DNA of 33,601 bases from Pseudomonadota bacterium (GCA_023423775.1 JAFAEZ010000217.1:1-33601); one strand, 5' to 3'. Numbered from the stretch's first letter, positions 7,902-15,680 are shown. The notes: generated from the sequence alone by a model not told the origin. Made by a program: numbers and translations.

Positions 7902-10036
7902 GCGACGAACTCGACGAAATCCAGGCGATCTTCTTCGAGGAATGCGCCGAGGGCCTCGCCGTCGCCGAGGAAGGCCTGTCCGCCATGGCGGCGGGCGACA
8001 CTTCGGCCGAGACGATCGCCGGCGTGTTCCGCGCGGTCCACTCGATCAAGGGCGGTTCGGGCGCGTTCGGCCATGCCGCCCTGCTCGCCTTCTCGCACCG
8101 TTTCGAAAATGTGCTCGACGAGGTCCGCGCCGGAAAGATCGCGCCGACCGCCGGAGTCACCAAGGCGCTGCTGAGCGCGTTCGACATCTTGTCGGACCAT
8201 GTCGCCGCAGCCCAGGGCAAGAACGATACGCCCGACGACGCAGCGGTCGCCGCCGAGCTCGACCGGATTCTCGAGGCCAAGGGTGCCGGCGACGCGCTGG
8301 CGCCGGCGGCCGAAGCGCCCGCGGCCGCAGCGGCCGAGCCGGCTGCCGACGAATTCGGCTTCGTGCCGGTCGCCGCGGAGATCGAGTTCGACCCGTTCGG
8401 CTTCGAGCCGGTCGGAGTCTCGCTCGAGGATCTCGAAGGCGCGCCCGCGGAGCCGGCCGACTGGACGATCCGTTTCCGCCCGTCGCGCGCGGCCATGGCC
8501 AACGGCGCCGAACCGATGCTCGTGGTGCGCGAGCTCGAGGAACTCGGCGGACGGGTGACGGCGGTCGATTGCTCGACCCTGCCGGAATTGCGCGACCTCG
8601 ATCCCGAGGAAGCCTATCTCGGCTGGACGCTCAGCGTGCCCGGCAGCGTGGCCGAGGACGCGGTCCGCGAATGCTTCGATTTCGTCGCACCCGATGCGGT
8701 GGTCGAGATCGAGCGCGCCGCGGCGGAAGCTCCGGTTGCTGAGATCGCCCCGGTCGAAGCCGCCGGCGAGCCCGCCCCTGTGGCCACCGCCCCGGTCGCA
8801 GTTGCCGCCCCGCCTCGCGAGCTGCCCGAGCGTTCGAGCGAGCCGGCGGCGCAGACGATCCGCGTCGACCTCACCAAGCTCGACATGCTGCTCAACCTGG
8901 TCGGCGAGCTCGTGATCCGCGGCTCGATCCTGGCCGACCGGCTGTCGCCCCGCGACCAGGAACGGGTCGAGCTGCCCGAGCTCGCCCGCCTGACCCGCGA
9001 GATCCAGGACAATGTCATGTCGCTGCGCGCGCAGCCGATCCGCCAGGCGTTCAGCCGCGTACCGCGCATGCTGCGCGACCTTTCGGCCGAGACCGGCAAG
9101 CAGGTGACGCTCGAGACGACCGGCGAGATGACCGAGGTCGACAAGGGCGTGATCGAGAAGATCGGCGACCCGCTGACCCACATGATCCGCAACGCCGTCG
9201 ATCACGGCATCGAAAGCCCCGAGCAGCGCGTCGCCGCGGGCAAGCCGGTCCAGGGCACGATCCGCCTCTCGGCCGAGCAGAAAGGCGCGCGCATCTTCAT
9301 CCGCGTCGCCGACGACGGCAAGGGCATCGACCGCGAGCGCGTCCGCGCGAAGGCGATCGAGAAGGGCATCGTCAGCGCCGACGCGGTCCTCACCAACGAG
9401 GAGATCGACCAGCTGATCTGCGCGCCCGGCTTTTCGACCGCCGCGACCATTTCGAACATTTCCGGCCGCGGCGTCGGCATGGACGTGGTGCGCAGCAACG
9501 TCGAGGCGCTCGGCGGCCGCGTCGAGATCCAGTCGGTGCCGGGGGAAGGCACGACCTTCACCATGGCGCTGCCGCTCACCCTCGCCATCCTCGACGGCAT
9601 GATCGTCCGCTTCGCCGACCAGCGCTTCGTGCTGCCGCTGCAAAACGTGATCGAGGCAGTGCGCCCCGAGCCGGGCCAGGTCCAGCCGATGACCCCGACC
9701 ACCGAGGTGATCGAGCTGCGCGGCGCCTATCTGCCGGTCAAGCGGCTGAGCGAGATGTTCGGTCTTGCCGCCAACGACCGCCGCAGCGCCGAGGATTCGC
9801 TCGTCATCATCGTCGAGAGCGAGGCCGGGAATGTCGGCCTGATGGTCGATACGATCGACGACCGCCGCGAGGTGGTGATCAAGAGCCTCGACGAGAATCT
9901 CCACCCGATCCGGGGGATCGGCGGGGCGACCATCCTCGGCGACGGCTCGATCGCGCTCATCCTCGACGTGGACGCGCTGCTCGCCGGCGCGAACCTCGGC
10001 AACACCAAATACGCCCATAAAGGAATCGCAGCATGA
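7898..10036 (+). CDS. cheA: Chemotaxis sensor histidine kinase CheA
   Basis: Cytoplasmic histidine kinase of about 712 residues that couples receptors to CheY and CheB. Domains in order: P1 (Hpt) with the phospho-histidine in FRAVHSIKGGSGAFGH; an Ala/Glu-rich linker; a middle domain near 185-270 (WTIRFRPSRAAM to DAVVEIE) in the P2 position; a Pro/Ala linker; P3 dimerisation (LTKLDMLLNLVGELVIRGS); P4 ATPase (MIRNAVDHGIE, VADDGKGID, GRGVGMDVV, GEGTTFTMALPLT); and a C-terminal P5 CheW-like domain. Starting at the GTG at 7898 puts the phospho-histidine at residue 48, as in E. coli CheA, and gives the 4-base GTGA overlap seen at other junctions in this operon. An in-frame GTG at 7892 is the alternative. 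The end overlaps cheW by ATGA. Confidence 0.96.
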   Translation: MSDELDEIQAIFFEECAEGLAVAEEGLSAMAAGDTSAETIAGVFRAVHSIKGGSGAFGHAALLAFSHRFENVLDEVRAGKIAPTAGVTKALLSAFDILSDHVAAAQGKNDTPDDAAVAAELDRILEAKGAGDALAPAAEAPAAAAAEPAADEFGFVPVAAEIEFDPFGFEPVGVSLEDLEGAPAEPADWTIRFRPSRAAMANGAEPMLVVRELEELGGRVTAVDCSTLPELRDLDPEEAYLGWTLSVPGSVAEDAVRECFDFVAPDAVVEIERAAAEAPVAEIAPVEAAGEPAPVATAPVAVAAPPRELPERSSEPAAQTIRVDLTKLDMLLNLVGELVIRGSILADRLSPRDQERVELPELARLTREIQDNVMSLRAQPIRQAFSRVPRMLRDLSAETGKQVTLETTGEMTEVDKGVIEKIGDPLTHMIRNAVDHGIESPEQRVAAGKPVQGTIRLSAEQKGARIFIRVADDGKGIDRERVRAKAIEKGIVSADAVLTNEEIDQLICAPGFSTAATISNISGRGVGMDVVRSNVEALGGRVEIQSVPGEGTTFTMALPLTLAILDGMIVRFADQRFVLPLQNVIEAVRPEPGQVQPMTPTTEVIELRGAYLPVKRLSEMFGLAANDRRSAEDSLVIIVESEAGNVGLMVDTIDDRREVVIKSLDENLHPIRGIGGATILGDGSIALILDVDALLAGANLGNTKYAHKGIAA

Positions 10037-10545
10037 CCAACAATGTCGAGACCATCGCCGCCGCGGAGCGGAAGATCGTCACTTTCACCCTCGGCCAGCA
10101 GGTCTTCGGCATCGACATGAAGTCGCTGATCGAGATCCGCGAATGGGAAGAGCCGACGCCGCTGCCGAGCGTGCCGGCCTATATCCGCGGCGTCACCAAC
10201 CTCCGCGGCACCGTGGTGCCGGTGGTCGGCCTGTCCGAGCGCCTCGGCTGGCAGCCGAGCGTGCTGCACGCGCGCTCGTGCATCCTGGTCGTCAAGATCG
10301 CCGGCAAGCAGGCCGGCTTCCTGGTGGACGAGGTTGCCGACATCATCCCGGTGCAGGAGAGCGACATCCAGCCGGCGCCGGAAGTCGAGATCGGCGAGCA
10401 GGGCGTGATCGCCGGCCTCGTCCAGGTCCCGAACAAGGCGGCCGCTTCGTCCGACGCGGATGCCGACAATGACAGCGGCACGATGGTGCTCCTGCTCGAC
10501 CTTGAAGCGCTCAACGTCACCCAGCATCTCGATATCGCCGCCTGA
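10033..10545 (+). CDS. cheW: Chemotaxis adaptor protein CheW
   Basis: CheW adaptor of 170 residues linking receptors to CheA. The CheW fold starts at KIVTFTLGQQVFGIDMKSLIEIREW, followed by IRGVTNLRGTVVPVVGLSERL, the conserved receptor-contact core, and KQAGFLVDEVADIIPV. A short acidic insertion (SSDADADNDSGT, near 140-152) precedes the last strand MVLLLDLEAL. The start overlaps cheA by 4 bases and the stop overlaps the cheR start (TGATG), so the three genes are translationally coupled. Confidence 0.95.
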   Translation: MTNNVETIAAAERKIVTFTLGQQVFGIDMKSLIEIREWEEPTPLPSVPAYIRGVTNLRGTVVPVVGLSERLGWQPSVLHARSCILVVKIAGKQAGFLVDEVADIIPVQESDIQPAPEVEIGEQGVIAGLVQVPNKAAASSDADADNDSGTMVLLLDLEALNVTQHLDIAA

Positions 10546-11432
10546 TGTCTATCGGAGCCAAGGTCGCATCGCGTCCGGCGGCTCCGGAGGCGATGCGGGT
10601 CGTGGTGAGCGGCGAGCTCGGAGCCAAAGAGTTCGCCGCGATCGCCGCCATCATGCAGAGCGACGCGCGCATCCATCTCGCCCCGAGCAAGGCCACTCTG
10701 GTTCATTCGCGGCTGAGCCGGCGGCTGCGCGACAACGGCCTCTCCAGCTTCAAGGATTATGTGAAGCTGGTCCAGTCGAACGCGGAGGAGCGGGCGGCGA
10801 TGGTGGTGGCGCTCACCACCAACCACACCCATTTCTTCCGCGAGAACCATCATTTCGATCATTTGCGCGCGACGGCGATGCCGTGGCTGAAAGCCCATGC
10901 CGAGCAGCGGCCGATCCGCATCTGGTCGGCCGGCTGCTCGAGCGGAGAGGAAGTCTATTCGATCGCCATGTGCCTGCGCGGCGAGGATCGTTCGGCCGCG
11001 GCCTGGCTCGATCGCGCCGACGTGAAGCTGCTCGCGACCGACCTGTCGCCGAACGTCGTCGAAACTGCGCGGCGCGGGGTCTATTCCGCGTCCGCGGTGG
11101 CGCCGATCCCGGAGGCCTATCGCCGCGCCTGGCTGCGTCCCGAGGGCCAGAATTATGCGGTGGCCGACGAGGTCCGTGCGATGGTGACGGCGCGGGTGCT
11201 GAACCTGTTCGGACCGTGGCCGATGCGCCAGAAATACGACATCATCTTCTGCCGCAACGTCATGATCTATTTCGACGACGATGCGAAGGCAGAGCTCGAG
11301 GCGCGGCTGGTCGATCTGCTCGCGCCCGGCGGCTATCTCTATATCGGCCATAGCGAGCGGCTGGCCGGCGTCGGCGCGGCGGCGATGAAGCCGGCCGGCC
11401 ACACCATCTATCACAAAGAGTCGCGGTCATGA
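10545..11432 (+). CDS. cheR: Chemotaxis protein methyltransferase CheR
   Basis: S-adenosylmethionine-dependent methyltransferase of 295 residues that methylates glutamates on chemoreceptors. It has the N-terminal helical domain with RLSRRLRDNGLSSFKDY, then the Rossmann domain: the entry motif TTNHTHFFRENHHF, the SAM-binding SAGCSSGEEVYSIAM, LLATDLSPNVVETARRGVY and IIFCRNVMIYFDD. Both receptors in this window end in DWNEF, matching the xWxxF tail that tethers CheR in enterobacteria. The start overlaps the cheW stop and the end overlaps cheB by ATGA. Confidence 0.96.
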   Translation: MSIGAKVASRPAAPEAMRVVVSGELGAKEFAAIAAIMQSDARIHLAPSKATLVHSRLSRRLRDNGLSSFKDYVKLVQSNAEERAAMVVALTTNHTHFFRENHHFDHLRATAMPWLKAHAEQRPIRIWSAGCSSGEEVYSIAMCLRGEDRSAAAWLDRADVKLLATDLSPNVVETARRGVYSASAVAPIPEAYRRAWLRPEGQNYAVADEVRAMVTARVLNLFGPWPMRQKYDIIFCRNVMIYFDDDAKAELEARLVDLLAPGGYLYIGHSERLAGVGAAAMKPAGHTIYHKESRS

Positions 11433-12454
11433 GCGGCAAGGTCCGCGTCCTCATCGTCGACGACAGCATCTCGATGCGAGCGGCATTGAACAGGATCCTG
11501 GGATCCGATCCCGAGATCGAGGTGATCGGCCTGGCGCCGGAGCCCCATGCCGCGCGCCAGATGATCAAGGACCTCAACCCCGACGTCATCACGCTCGACA
11601 TCGAGATGCCGGGGATGGACGGCCTGTCCTTCCTCGAGAAGATCATGCGGCTGCGGCCGATGCCGGTGGTGATGTGCTCGACGCTGACCGCGCGCGGCGC
11701 CGGCGCGACGATCGAGGCGCTTCGCCTCGGCGCGGTCGACTGCATCCAGAAGCCGAGCGGCAACGCCGCCGAAATGGCGCAGAATGCGGCCCTGCTCTGC
11801 TCGACCGTGAAGGCGGCGTCGCGCTCGTCGGTGCGGCGCGCGCCGGAGCCGATCGCCGCGGCGATCCAGGCACCGGCCGGTGCGTTGCGCGACTGCGTGA
11901 TCGCGGTCGGGTCCTCGACCGGCGGGGTCGAGGCGTTGTTCAGCCTGCTCGGCGCTCTGCCGCCCGATTGTCCGCCGGTGCTGGTCGTCCAGCACATGCC
12001 GGCCGCGTTCACCGGCGGCTTCGCCGCACGGCTTGACCGTGATTGCACGGTACGGGTCGTCGAAGCCGCCGACGGCATGCCTGTCGAGCGCGGAACCGTC
12101 TATATTGCTCCTGGGGGCGAACGGCACATGGAGCTGTCGGGCGGCGTGAACGGGCGGATCCGTTTGCGCCCGGCAGATCCGGTGTCGGGCCATCGTCCCT
12201 CGGTCGACATCTTATTCCATTCGGTCGCGAAAGTGGGCGCGGCAGCGGTCGGGGTGATCCTGACCGGCATGGGAGCGGACGGCGCCGACGGCCTGCTCGC
12301 GATGCGGCAGGCCGGGGCGCGGACGCTGGGCCAGAACGCGGCGACCTGCGTGGTTTATGGAATGCCCAAGGCGGCCTTCGAACGGGGCGCCGTCGAAAGG
12401 GAGCTGAGCTTATCCGCCATGCCCGAGGCGATCCTCGCGGCGTGTCGATACTGA
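11429..12454 (+). CDS. cheB: Chemotaxis protein-glutamate methylesterase/deamidase CheB
   Basis: Response-regulator methylesterase of 341 residues that removes methyl groups from receptors and deamidates glutamines. The receiver domain carries Asp11/Asp12, phospho-acceptor Asp57 in TLDIEMPGMDG, and a QKPSG lysine. The C-terminal esterase carries the catalytic triad as Ser163 in GSSTGG, His189 in VVQHMP and Asp284 in MGADGADG. CheA is the expected phosphodonor. The gene overlaps cheR by 4 bases, and a 17-base gap separates it from the second cheY. Confidence 0.96.
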   Translation: MSGKVRVLIVDDSISMRAALNRILGSDPEIEVIGLAPEPHAARQMIKDLNPDVITLDIEMPGMDGLSFLEKIMRLRPMPVVMCSTLTARGAGATIEALRLGAVDCIQKPSGNAAEMAQNAALLCSTVKAASRSSVRRAPEPIAAAIQAPAGALRDCVIAVGSSTGGVEALFSLLGALPPDCPPVLVVQHMPAAFTGGFAARLDRDCTVRVVEAADGMPVERGTVYIAPGGERHMELSGGVNGRIRLRPADPVSGHRPSVDILFHSVAKVGAAAVGVILTGMGADGADGLLAMRQAGARTLGQNAATCVVYGMPKAAFERGAVERELSLSAMPEAILAACRY

Positions 12455-12471
12455 AGATTGGGAACTGACGA

Positions 12472-12861
12472 ATGCCAGCTGCTGCTGCAATCAAGGTTAT
12501 GGTGGTCGACGATCAGGCGTCGATGCGGGCGATGATCCGCCGCGCGCTGCAGGATCTCGGATTCAAGGACGTGCGCGACAAGGCCGGCCCGGTCGAGGCG
12601 CTGGAAGCGGTCAAGAGCGACCGGGTCCACCTCATCATCTCCGACTACAATATGCCGGACATGGACGGGCTTCAGTTCCTCGAGGCCGTCCGCAAGGACC
12701 CGGTGATCGGCAAGACCGTATTCATCATGCTGACCGGATCGGCCGACAAGGAGATCGTCCAGAAAGCGGCGGCCCTGGGCGTCAACAATTATGTCGTGAA
12801 GCCGTTCGCCCCGGCCGCGCTCAAGGAGAAGATCGAGCGCGTGTTCGGCGAGCTCACCTGA
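12472..12861 (+). CDS. cheY: Chemotaxis response regulator CheY (second copy)
   Basis: Single receiver domain of 129 residues. Asp13/Asp14, phospho-acceptor Asp58 in IISDYNMPDMDGLQF, the switch Thr in MLTGSADKE and the lysine in VVKPFAP are all present, so it should be phosphorylatable. It is closer in style to enterobacterial CheY (RALQDLGF, NYVVKPF) than the first copy. It follows cheB by 17 bases and precedes cheD by 6. The Caulobacter operon likewise has a second cheY between cheB and cheD. Which of the two binds FliM is unknown. Confidence 0.94.
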   Translation: MPAAAAIKVMVVDDQASMRAMIRRALQDLGFKDVRDKAGPVEALEAVKSDRVHLIISDYNMPDMDGLQFLEAVRKDPVIGKTVFIMLTGSADKEIVQKAAALGVNNYVVKPFAPAALKEKIERVFGELT

Positions 12862-12867
12862 GCCGCG

Positions 12868-13383
12868 ATGAAGCGCTTCCCGATCGTCCAGGGCGAGTAT
12901 CGCGTCGTCGCCGAGCCGGGCGTGATGATCACGACCCTCCTGGGCTCGTGCATCGCGGTGTGCCTGCGCGATCCGGTCGTGCGGGTCGGCGGCATGAACC
13001 ATTTCCTGCTGTCCGAGCCCAATCCCGACTCGGTCGTGGATGAAGCCGACATGCAGCGTTACGGCGTCCACGCGATGGAGCTTTTGATCAACGAGATCAT
13101 GAAGCTCGGCGGCCTGCGCTCGCGGATGCGCGCGCAGCTTTACGGCGGCGCCAACGTCGTCGCCGGCTTGGGCGGGATCGGACACGACAATGCCGCCTTC
13201 GCGCGCCGCTTCCTGGAGACGGAGGGCATCGCCATCGGCCATGCCGACACCGGCGGCCGGCAAGCGCGCAAAGTCGAGTTCCTGCCATATGAAGGCAAGG
13301 CGCGCTGCACGCTCGTCGCCGAGCATGTCCCGGTCGTGAAGGCGCCGGCATTCGCCTTCGGCGGGGACCTCGAGCTGTTCTGA
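12868..13383 (+). CDS. cheD: Chemoreceptor glutamine deamidase CheD
   Basis: CheD of 171 residues, which deamidates receptor glutamines to glutamates. The catalytic cysteine is Cys28 in TTLLGSCIAVCLRD and the catalytic histidine His45 in GGMNHFLL. The ALYG-type motif appears as AQLYGGANV, followed by IGHDNAAFARRFL and the GGRQARKVEFLPYEG segment. It closes the classical che block; the next gene starts 49 bases later, after a possible internal promoter. Confidence 0.94.
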   Translation: MKRFPIVQGEYRVVAEPGVMITTLLGSCIAVCLRDPVVRVGGMNHFLLSEPNPDSVVDEADMQRYGVHAMELLINEIMKLGGLRSRMRAQLYGGANVVAGLGGIGHDNAAFARRFLETEGIAIGHADTGGRQARKVEFLPYEGKARCTLVAEHVPVVKAPAFAFGGDLELF

Positions 13384-13420
13384 TTCTTGGCGGCGAACGC
13401 CCGCACAGGGCGCGGCCCCT

Positions 13421-13427
13421 CTATAAA
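13421..13427 (+). promoter_or_regulatory. Internal CTATAAA box directly before the 96-residue ORF
   Basis: CTCTATAAAAG lies in the 49-base gap after cheD. TATAAA at 13422-13427 ends 5 bases before the ATG at 13433, so a transcript from it would start at or next to the ATG and be leaderless. No Shine-Dalgarno sequence is visible before that ATG, and no convincing -35 is seen. Confidence 0.4.
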
Positions 13428-13432
13428 AGACT

Positions 13433-13723
13433 ATGTCCCAGAGTGATCACCTCGCACCCTCGCTGAAGGCCGCGATCGCGGAAGAGATTCGCGATCTGCG
13501 CCGGCTGGTGGAACAGCTCGCCGAGATCCTGGTCGCCGACGAGCAGCTGGCGATGAATTACACCGAGCAGCTGCAGACCTTCGATCTCGTCATCCAGCGC
13601 GCGGACGAGAGCGCCGACCTGCTCGAGCGGCTGGCGAACGGCCTGCATTCGCTGGAAGCGGTGGAAGGCGTGCGCCTCGGCGTCGTCCAGGACCGACTCC
13701 GCGCCGCGCTGCAGGCGGCCTGA
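13433..13723 (+). CDS. Small helical chemotaxis-operon protein, possible CheZ-like phosphatase
   Basis: I do not recognise a named family. The 96-residue product is predicted to be almost entirely alpha-helical, with heptad-like stretches (IAEEIRDLRRLVEQLAEIL and ADLLERLANGLHSLEAV). Its middle reads LQTFDLVIQRADESADLL, with Asp51 and Gln55 in a DLxxQ arrangement. This is the spacing of the catalytic Asp143 and Gln147 of E. coli CheZ (QDFQDLTGQ), where the residues also sit on a helix. It lies between cheD and motB, the place of the uncharacterised cheU in the Caulobacter operon. It may therefore dephosphorylate CheY, but the short length and lack of the CheZ C-terminal CheY-binding tail leave this as inference. 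The gene ends 2 bases before motB, so they are co-translated or coupled. Confidence 0.75.
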   Translation: MSQSDHLAPSLKAAIAEEIRDLRRLVEQLAEILVADEQLAMNYTEQLQTFDLVIQRADESADLLERLANGLHSLEAVEGVRLGVVQDRLRAALQAA

Positions 13724-13725
13724 CG

Positions 13726-14571
13726 ATGGCCGCGCCCGGCGCGAACGAGCGCCCGATCGTCATTCGCAGGGTCCGCAAGAAAGCGACCGCGGCCCATCAT
13801 GGCGGCGCGTGGAAGGTGGCCTATGCCGACTTCGTGACGGCGATGATGGCCTTCTTCATGCTGCTCTGGCTGCTCTCGACTCCGGACAAGGAGAAACTGA
13901 AGGGCCTGGCCGAATATTTCACGCCCAACGATCCTTCGCCCTCAGGCTCGACCGGCGAAACCCCGGGCCTTGGCGGGCGCACGCGCAAGGCGCAGTCCGA
14001 CAACACCACGTCCAATGGCCAGCCCACGGTCGAGGCAGCGACGGCCGGCACGGCGCGCGGCGGCACCGCCAACGTGCCGGACGCGTCGATGCGGATGCTG
14101 GCGCAGGAACTGAAGATCGCGATCGATTCCACGCCGGCGGACCCCGGCCGCAAGAATGTCCGTCTCGATCCCGAGCGCGACGGCCTGCGCATCAACCTCA
14201 TGGACACCGCCAACCAGCAGATGTTCAAGGGGCCCACCGCCGAGCTCAACGATTATGCCAAGGGGCTGCTGGCGCGGATCGCGCGCAGCGTGGCCAAGTC
14301 CGGCTCGCGGATCGCGATCGAGGGCCACACCGATTCGACCGGCGGCCAGAGCGACGCCAACTGGCGCCTTTCGGGCAACCGCGCCCAGTCCGCGCGCGCG
14401 GCGATGATCGGGGCGGGGCTCACCCCCGACCGCATCGCCGAGGTGGTCGCCAAGGCCGGCACGGCGCCGATCTACCCGGACCAGCCGGACCGGCCGGAGA
14501 ATCGCCGCATCACCGTCGTCGTGCTTGGCGAGGCGCCCGCGCTGCCGAGCGACGTCAGCTTCAAATTCTGA
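13726..14571 (+). CDS. motB: Flagellar motor stator protein MotB
   Basis: Stator subunit of 281 residues. The N-terminal plug-containing helix follows HHGGAWKVAYADFVTAMMAFFMLLW, with the ion-binding aspartate at Asp35 (Asp32 in E. coli). A low-complexity Ser/Thr/Gly linker (about 70-115) leads to an OmpA-like peptidoglycan-binding domain with LRINLMDTANQQMF, IEGHTDSTGGQSDANWRLSGNRAQSARA and PENRRITVVVLG. It pairs with MotA, encoded at the opposite end of the same operon. It lies 2 bases after the small helical protein and 7 before the FliL-like gene. Confidence 0.95.
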   Translation: MAAPGANERPIVIRRVRKKATAAHHGGAWKVAYADFVTAMMAFFMLLWLLSTPDKEKLKGLAEYFTPNDPSPSGSTGETPGLGGRTRKAQSDNTTSNGQPTVEAATAGTARGGTANVPDASMRMLAQELKIAIDSTPADPGRKNVRLDPERDGLRINLMDTANQQMFKGPTAELNDYAKGLLARIARSVAKSGSRIAIEGHTDSTGGQSDANWRLSGNRAQSARAAMIGAGLTPDRIAEVVAKAGTAPIYPDQPDRPENRRITVVVLGEAPALPSDVSFKF

Positions 14572-14578
14572 GGGGCGC

Positions 14579-15004
14579 ATGAAGAAGACCCTGCTTTCGC
14601 TGCTCGTCCTTCTCGCCGGCATCGGCGTCGGCGGCGGCGCCGCTTATGCGACCGGACTGCTGCTCGGCCCGGCCGAGGACGCGCGCACGGCCGGGACCGC
14701 GTTCGTGCCGGCCGGCAAGGTGCTGGCGCCGTTGGTGTTCGCCGATGGCCGGCTCTCCGGTTACGTCGCGTTCGAGATGGCGCTCGAGGTCCAGGCGGAC
14801 CAGAGCGAATTCGTCGCGGCGCGGCTGCCTTTGCTGCTCAACGCGATCAACATGCGCACCTACAAGACGCCGATGGCGGCCGGCCCGGACGGCCTGCTCC
14901 CCAATATCGGCCTGTTCCGCAAGGTTGTGATCGAGGCCGCCGACGAGGCCTTCGGCAAGGGCGTGGTCGTCCGTGCCGCCGTCACCCAGGCGACGCCCGC
15001 CTGA
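14579..15004 (+). CDS. FliL-like single-pass membrane protein
   Basis: Protein of 141 residues with one N-terminal membrane helix (LLSLLVLLAGIGVGGGAAYATGLLL) and a periplasmic domain. The order of helix, Gly/Ala-rich neck and domain (GKVLAPLVFADGRLSGYVAFEMALEV followed by RLPLLLNAINMRTYK and VVIEAADEAFGKGVVVRAAVTQA) resembles FliL, the stator-associated basal-body protein, and the position next to motB fits. Sequence likeness is weak, so the name is tentative. A longer frame runs 18 codons upstream into motB, but the ATG at 14579 has a GAGGGG ribosome-binding site and starts directly at the membrane helix. The stop overlaps the PilZ gene start by one base (TGATG). Confidence 0.65.
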   Translation: MKKTLLSLLVLLAGIGVGGGAAYATGLLLGPAEDARTAGTAFVPAGKVLAPLVFADGRLSGYVAFEMALEVQADQSEFVAARLPLLLNAINMRTYKTPMAAGPDGLLPNIGLFRKVVIEAADEAFGKGVVVRAAVTQATPA

Positions 15005-15663
15005 TGCTGGGCCGACGCTTTCCGCGCGGCGATGCGCTGTCGGCTCCGCTCACGGTCCGGACGCCGCGCATCGAGCGCGCGCCGCGCACGACCCGCGTCA
15101 TGCTGGTCGCGCGGCTCGTAACCGAGAAAATGGACCAACTCTGCCGGGTGATGAACATTTCCGAAGGCGGGCTGATGATGCACAGCGCCGCCGAAGTGCG
15201 CACCGGCGAGCGCGTCCGGCTCGAGCTGCGCAACGGCCGCAGCCTCGAGGGCGCCGTGATCTGGGCCGACCGGCCGGCGGCCGGCGTGCAGTTCGACGGC
15301 CCGGTCGATCTCGAGCAGGTGCTGGCGCCGCATATGGCTGCGGCCGATCAGGTGGCGCGCGCGCCGCGCATGGCCGCCGACTGCATGGTGCTGGTGCGCT
15401 GCGACGGGCGGACCCTGCCCGCCTCGCTGCTCGACCTGTCGCAGAGCGGCACGCGCATCCGCTCGGCCGAGCCCTTGTGCGAGGGCGACCAGCTCACCCT
15501 CGCCATCCCCGGCCTGCCCACCGTGCGCGGCGCGGTGCGCTGGGCGCGCGACGACGAAGCGGGAATCGCCTTCTTCGATGTGCTGCGCTTCGACGACGTC
15601 GCGCGCTGGCTGCAGGATCCGGACTCCCGCTACGGCGGCGGCCGGGCGTCGCACCAGGTCTGA
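15004..15663 (+). CDS. Tandem PilZ-domain protein
   Basis: Protein of 219 residues with two PilZ domains. The first (about 27-110) has an Arg-rich entry RAPRTTRVML and the NxSxxG motif as NISEGG. The second (about 120-205) has DLSQSG, also a DxSxxG match, but its entry segment (PRMAADCMVLV) lacks the canonical RxxxR, and in the first domain the arginines are spaced differently from RxxxR. PilZ domains bind cyclic di-GMP; in motility operons such proteins (YcgR type) slow or bias the motor. The gene overlaps the preceding FliL-like gene by one base and is the last of the motA operon, followed by a strong hairpin. A link between cyclic di-GMP and the motor is inferred from context. Confidence 0.8.
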   Translation: MLGRRFPRGDALSAPLTVRTPRIERAPRTTRVMLVARLVTEKMDQLCRVMNISEGGLMMHSAAEVRTGERVRLELRNGRSLEGAVIWADRPAAGVQFDGPVDLEQVLAPHMAAADQVARAPRMAADCMVLVRCDGRTLPASLLDLSQSGTRIRSAEPLCEGDQLTLAIPGLPTVRGAVRWARDDEAGIAFFDVLRFDDVARWLQDPDSRYGGGRASHQV

Positions 15664-15680
15664 TCCCCCGCGAGCAACGA

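Noticed and set aside
7166..10018. Very long open frame (950 codons) on the minus strand opposite cheA-cheW
   Set aside because: It is antisense to confidently identified cheY, cheA and part of motA, has a low-complexity Asp/Arg/His/Ala composition typical of GC-rich mirror frames, and shows no recognisable domain.
13384..13432. End of a second transcription unit with terminator after cheD
   Set aside because: No hairpin with paired arms is visible in these 49 bases; the downstream genes are more likely read through, with only a possible internal promoter.
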